Origin: DASWZN01 sp036404435
GTDB lineage: Bacteria; Acidobacteriota; Terriglobia; Bryobacterales; Bryobacteraceae
Length of the DNA stretch: 64,000 bases
Direction: 5' to 3'
Assembly: GCA_036404435.1 (NCBI GenBank)
Contig: DASWZN010000048.1
Coordinates: 124,001-188,000 of the forward strand
This document shows positions 60,648 through 64,000 of the stretch, piece after piece; position 1 is the first letter of the stretch, and every line of letters begins with the position of its first letter. Made by a program: the position numbers and the translations under genes. Below the pieces are notes generated by a model. That model had not been told where the DNA came from. It did not search any database and saw only the letters and a list, made by a program, of their open reading frames with translations.

Positions 60648-61711
60648 GGCAAGGGCACCGCCCGGCCGGTCCGCACCGACTCCTTCGCCGCTTCGAGGAT
60701 CTCGACCACGCCGGCGTTGATGGGGAGCGCCACCAGGCCGTCCAGCGGCTGCTTCGCTTTCATCCGGCTGACCATGTAGGCCACCGGGTCGGCGCGCCCG
60801 GGATCGAGCGGCTGAAGCGGGAGATCCCTCGGCGGCTGGCCATCGACGCGCAACTCGGTCCTCCCCTCCCGCATGTACAGGCTGCCGCCCAGCCCGAACA
60901 CCTCGAGTTCCTGGAAGCCGCGCGGCAGGTCCCAGCTCTCCTCGAACAGACCCACGCCGTTCTTGTAGGAGAGGACCATGTCGGCGTTGTCTTCCACTTT
61001 CGGGAATCGGTCGGGACGCAGGTGGGTCACGGTTGCGTAGACGGTCTCGGGCCTGCCCAGGTACCACAGCGACCACAGCGCGTTGTAGCAGCCGAAGTCC
61101 ACCAGCGACCCGGCGCCGTTCGCAACCGGATCCGTCAGCCAGGCGATGAAATACCGGTTGCGCGGGCCTTCCGACACCGACGCCGGGAAGCCGTGCCCGA
61201 CGATCCCGTGCAGTCGCCACACCTGGCCGATGGCGCCCTGGTCCGCCGCGGCTTTGGCGGCATAGTTTGCCGGCCACCACACCATCTGGTAATTGGTCAT
61301 CACGCGAATGCCGTGTTCCGCCGCCAGCCGCTCGATCGCGAGCGCATCCTGCAAAGTCGCCGCCAGCGGCTTCTCGAAGATCACCGGGATTTTCCGCGGC
61401 GCGCACTCCTGGACGATTTCGAGATGGCGATTGTTCTCGACGAACGCCCACACGATGTCCGGCTTCACTTCGTCCAGCATCTTGCGGTAGTCCTCGTAAT
61501 AAGGGACGCCGGGCGCGGACTTCTTCGCCTCGGCCACCAACGCGGCATTCGGTTCGGCGATGGCCACGAGGCGGGCGGGCCGGTCGGGTTTCACCATCGT
61601 TTCCAGGTGCCCCCACACGTGGGAATGCACCAGCCCGACGATGGCGATCTTGTAGTCCTGGGCGGCTAGAGGAACAACGAGGGCGGTGAGCAAGGTCAGA
61701 GTAAGCTTCAT
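60587..61711 (-). CDS. Exported Gfo/Idh/MocA family oxidoreductase
   Basis: A 374-residue protein with a signal peptide (MKLTLTLLTALVVPLAAQDY), a Rossmann NAD(P) domain (YKIAIVGLVHSHVWGHLE; VIFEKPLAATLQDALAIERL) and the family C-terminal domain. The EKP motif is present. Exported members in this type of bacterium often act on sugars or cyclitols. The last 20 residues run into the neighbouring CA-like gene and may be an artefact of a lost stop or a frame error. It is coupled by ATGA overlap to the two-TM protein upstream. Confidence 0.88.
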   Translation of the reverse strand: MKLTLTLLTALVVPLAAQDYKIAIVGLVHSHVWGHLETMVKPDRPARLVAIAEPNAALVAEAKKSAPGVPYYEDYRKMLDEVKPDIVWAFVENNRHLEIVQECAPRKIPVIFEKPLAATLQDALAIERLAAEHGIRVMTNYQMVWWPANYAAKAAADQGAIGQVWRLHGIVGHGFPASVSEGPRNRYFIAWLTDPVANGAGSLVDFGCYNALWSLWYLGRPETVYATVTHLRPDRFPKVEDNADMVLSYKNGVGLFEESWDLPRGFQELEVFGLGGSLYMREGRTELRVDGQPPRDLPLQPLDPGRADPVAYMVSRMKAKQPLDGLVALPINAGVVEILEAAKESVRTGRAVPLPQAPSISAGSTSQTPSKSTK

Positions 61712-63375
61712 AGCGACTCATGCCCTGCAAGCTTCCGGCGCAACGCGGCTAGTTCCTTCAGGCTTGCGAGATTGCCGGGCGCGAACACCCCCTCGTACTC
61801 CTCGATTCGATCGAGGACGCCGGGGTCGCTGATGAACGTGTTGATGATCTGGAGCTGTCTCAGGACTGTCGCTTTCAGCGTCGATGTCTCGCTCTCTAGT
61901 GCGGACAACTCGCCTTGTCGTTGTTCATTTTGTCGACGAGCCGTCACGATCTCTTGCTCGGTTTTCTTGAGATCGCTCCACTCGTCCTGTAAGATTCCGG
62001 TTGGGGCATCCGAAGGCAGCGGCCGGCCCATCAGCAAGGATTTAACCTGGCCCAGCAGAGCCGAAACATGGCGCTCGTCCTCCGTTATGCTCTTGATCGT
62101 CTGAGCCGTTTTCGTGAGCCGCTCGTACTCCTCTTCAGACATAAACGGCGGCTTGGCCTCGCGGAGAAACTGAGCAGCCCCCGACGGGGTGGTCACGTCT
62201 GGAACCTTCTTCCTTTCCAGGTGGTAGGCGAGCGCTTTCAGCGCGTCAGCTTCGGATCGAGGCAGTCGGCTCAGATCTGCGCTCTTCAGATACTCCGCGG
62301 GTGTGGTGCTGGTTCTGAGACCGTCTACAAGACTCGCAAAATACAGCGATCGAAGCCACCGCTGACAGTCATCCCAGGTTGCGTCGCCAACGCGGTCGGG
62401 TTTCGGCTCGGCGAGAGTCTTGGCGAGGTCGGAAGTCGAAGAGTACCGCCGGACCCGCCGCGACACCACCGCTATAACGTAGGCATCGCCAAGGCGGTTC
62501 ATCAGCCGCATCCACGGCTCTTCAAAAACGCCTACCGGCCTCGGGGTGGCGAGGAGCTTGCGAATCTCGGCGGCGTCCGCAAAAGCCTGCGCCTGTGACG
62601 CAGTTTTTTCCATACGCGAGATAAGGCCAGACCCCAAGACCGGCACTACTTTGTCCCAGACGCCGCCCGGCAACTGCTTTGGCCTCTCTGAATTCAACAA
62701 CTTATAGACTTCCCACGATGCTACATCTGCTGTCTCTCTGAACGTTTTCTCAGCCAAGCCAGATGCGGCTCGCTCGAGGTTTTCTGCCCAGTCTTTCTCG
62801 GAAAGCAGCAGTGGCTTTCTCCGCCCCAGAACCTCTTCAGGCTGCCAGCGGGCACGGGAGGCCAAGAAGTCCTTCTCGAGTGTCCGCGCGGACGACCATA
62901 GGTAAAAGACGATCGAGCCCACGAAGAAAAAGACGAGGAGCAGCGACGGCAGGCTGGTTCCAGACGCCAGGGCGGTTGTCGCAGTCCCCTCCAGGTGTCG
63001 GATCTCGATGTCGCGCTCGGCCAGCGCGAAGGTGCCGGTTAGCACGATCCTGACTCTTCCACCTGGCCGCAGTGAATCGTACATCAGTTCTTGAGGTACG
63101 GCCTTGTCAAACCAAGTGTAGTTGTCCGTTTGCGAATCCTTGAACACCACGAGTTTGGCGACAGACGTCAGAATCTTGACCTGCACCTTCTGCGCGACGA
63201 CCTTCCCCACGTTCGCTATCTCGATCTGTTGAATGACCCTAGCGGGTCCGGCCAGCTCCGCGTCGGTCGGAATTGGGCTGGACAGTTGATACCGAAGGTC
63301 GGGACCCTTCAGGTTCAGTTCGTACGTAACGAGCACAGCAACGACCGCGGGGACAAGAGACCAGAGATATTTCAT
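61708..63375 (-). CDS. Two-TM protein with Ig-like domain and long helical region, unknown
   Basis: A 555-residue protein without a recognised family. It starts with a membrane helix (WSLVPAVVAVLVTYELNL), then a beta-rich extracytoplasmic domain (IQQIEIANVGKVVAQKVQVK; RIVLTGTFALAERDIEI), a second membrane helix (SLLLVFFFVGSIVFYLW) and a long cytoplasmic part, mostly helical with coiled-coil stretches (KKTEQEIVTARRQNEQRQGE; LKATVLRQLQIINTF). More A+T-rich than flanking genes. ATG 63375. Coupled to the oxidoreductase by a 4-base overlap. Confidence 0.75.
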   Translation of the reverse strand: MKYLWSLVPAVVAVLVTYELNLKGPDLRYQLSSPIPTDAELAGPARVIQQIEIANVGKVVAQKVQVKILTSVAKLVVFKDSQTDNYTWFDKAVPQELMYDSLRPGGRVRIVLTGTFALAERDIEIRHLEGTATTALASGTSLPSLLLVFFFVGSIVFYLWSSARTLEKDFLASRARWQPEEVLGRRKPLLLSEKDWAENLERAASGLAEKTFRETADVASWEVYKLLNSERPKQLPGGVWDKVVPVLGSGLISRMEKTASQAQAFADAAEIRKLLATPRPVGVFEEPWMRLMNRLGDAYVIAVVSRRVRRYSSTSDLAKTLAEPKPDRVGDATWDDCQRWLRSLYFASLVDGLRTSTTPAEYLKSADLSRLPRSEADALKALAYHLERKKVPDVTTPSGAAQFLREAKPPFMSEEEYERLTKTAQTIKSITEDERHVSALLGQVKSLLMGRPLPSDAPTGILQDEWSDLKKTEQEIVTARRQNEQRQGELSALESETSTLKATVLRQLQIINTFISDPGVLDRIEEYEGVFAPGNLASLKELAALRRKLAGHESL

Positions 63376-63464
63376 AATGCACCGGCTGGGGGGCTTTTCT
63401 GCCCCTGCACCGCCCATATTGTACCGCTTGTTTCTAGGTATTAAAGGAGTGCCGTTCGTTGCTG

Positions 63465-63508
63465 GTTGGGGCGGACCCCTCCGCTGGGACCACCAACAGC
63501 GGCCCCCA
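63465..63508. repeat. Degenerate composite palindromic repeat
   Basis: Starts GTTGGGGCGGACCCC and ends GGCCCCCAAT, with the inner pairing CCGCTG/CAGCGG. A short relative of the GTGGGGCGGACC family at 21914-22038. Confidence 0.5.
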
Positions 63509-63509
63509 A

Positions 63510-64000
63510 TTACGCCGCCTTCTTCCTCGGCCGAACCGGAATCCCGATGAGCGCGTACGCCACGCCGGCGAAGCCGATCAGGCTGAGCCAGCCACCCCAG
63601 CCTTCGTAGAAACTGAAATGGTCTTTGCCGATCAGGAAGTGCGTGAGCGGGGGCACTTCGTTGACCGCCAGCACCGCCAGCAGAATGCCGACGATCGCTT
63701 CGCCGGCGATCAGGCCCGAGGCCAGCAGCGTGCCGGTCTCTTCCACCTGCGCGCGCGCCTCGGCCGAGCGGCGCGCGACGATTGCGTCGACAATCCAACG
63801 GAAGATGCCGCCCACGAAGATTGCCGAGACGGTTTCGAATGGCAGATACATGCCCACCGCGACGAGCATGGGTGAGCCCGCGCCGCAGCAGATCAGCGCC
63901 ACACCGAAGGCCGCACCGATGCCGATCAGCCCCCAGGCCATCTGCCCGCCGACGATTCCCTTGGCAAGCTGCGCCATCAGGCCGGCCTGCGGCGCCGGGA
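63510..64000 (-). CDS. OPT family oligopeptide transporter, C-terminal part
   Basis: The right window edge cuts the gene; the reading frame continues into it (PAPQAGLMAQLAKGIVGGQM). The visible part has about four membrane helices (WGLIGIGAAFGVALICC; FVGGIFRWIVDAIVARR; ASGLIAGEAIVGILLAVL; LSLIGFAGVAYALIGIPV) and the Pro/Arg/Lys end. The GLIAGEA segment is typical of OPT/YSL-type transporters, which carry peptides or metal chelates. The start is outside the window. Confidence 0.85.
   Translation of the reverse strand, partial: PAPQAGLMAQLAKGIVGGQMAWGLIGIGAAFGVALICCGAGSPMLVAVGMYLPFETVSAIFVGGIFRWIVDAIVARRSAEARAQVEETGTLLASGLIAGEAIVGILLAVLAVNEVPPLTHFLIGKDHFSFYEGWGGWLSLIGFAGVAYALIGIPVRPRKKAA

Overview
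The window is high-GC bacterial DNA. It carries Tat-exported glycoside hydrolases, a large TonB receptor with an N-terminal carboxypeptidase-regulatory-like domain, a FecR/W-Y-rich cell-surface protein, DUF5666- and Dabb-like proteins, an NrfHA pair and a metX-metW pair. This mix, with many small palindromic intergenic repeats, points to an Acidobacteriota soil organism of the Bryobacterales/Solibacter kind. That assignment is inference from gene content only. No rRNA, tRNA, CRISPR array, integrase or complete insertion sequence was seen.

Layout. 1-7.1 kb: end of a secreted protein, signal peptide peptidase SppA, a Tat-exported alpha/beta hydrolase, a Cys-rich exported protein, and a Thr-Pro-rich surface protein split by a poly-G frameshift. 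7.2-12.7 kb: a small HTH protein, a Tae4-like amidase with a signal peptide, a GH127-type and a GH63-like glycosidase. 12.7-14.8 kb: nrfHA (ammonia-forming nitrite reductase) and rpmB. 15-19 kb: two toxin-antitoxin-like pairs, both with a frameshifted toxin, flanking two glycosyltransferases. 19-25.7 kb: dGTPase, YfgM-like protein, STAS/anti-sigma kinase pair, broken aldehyde dehydrogenase, methyltransferase, isocitrate dehydrogenase. 25.8-31 kb: ECF sigma factor with a small membrane partner, several membrane proteins, an M48 peptidase, a DUF2961/GH172 protein. 31-38 kb: frameshifted TPR protein, secreted esterase, GH20, FecR-like protein, pirin. 38-44.7 kb: Nramp-USP fusion, a proteasome-like Ntn hydrolase, small proteins, pyrF-selD, an ABC permease. 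44.7-52.4 kb: TonB receptor and two tandem hybrid histidine kinases. 52.5-64 kb: GH78 rhamnosidase, response regulator, SDR, PH-domain and HDOD proteins, metX-metW with a beta-carbonic-anhydrase-like protein, an oxidoreductase, an unknown two-TM protein and the end of an OPT transporter.

Genes that work together: glycan uptake and breakdown (GH127, GH63-like, GH172, GH20, GH78, TonB receptor) is scattered rather than in one locus. nrfH and nrfA overlap by ATGA. selD and pyrF overlap. selD has an in-frame UGA followed at once by a bacterial SECIS-like hairpin, so it is very probably a selenoprotein whose first 18 codons are normally missed.

Caution: at least five genes are interrupted by single-base or short indels (near 5246, 15390, 18655, 23070 and 31422). 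That density may reflect assembly error in a metagenomic or long-read sequence as much as true decay, and every broken-gene call here should be read that way.
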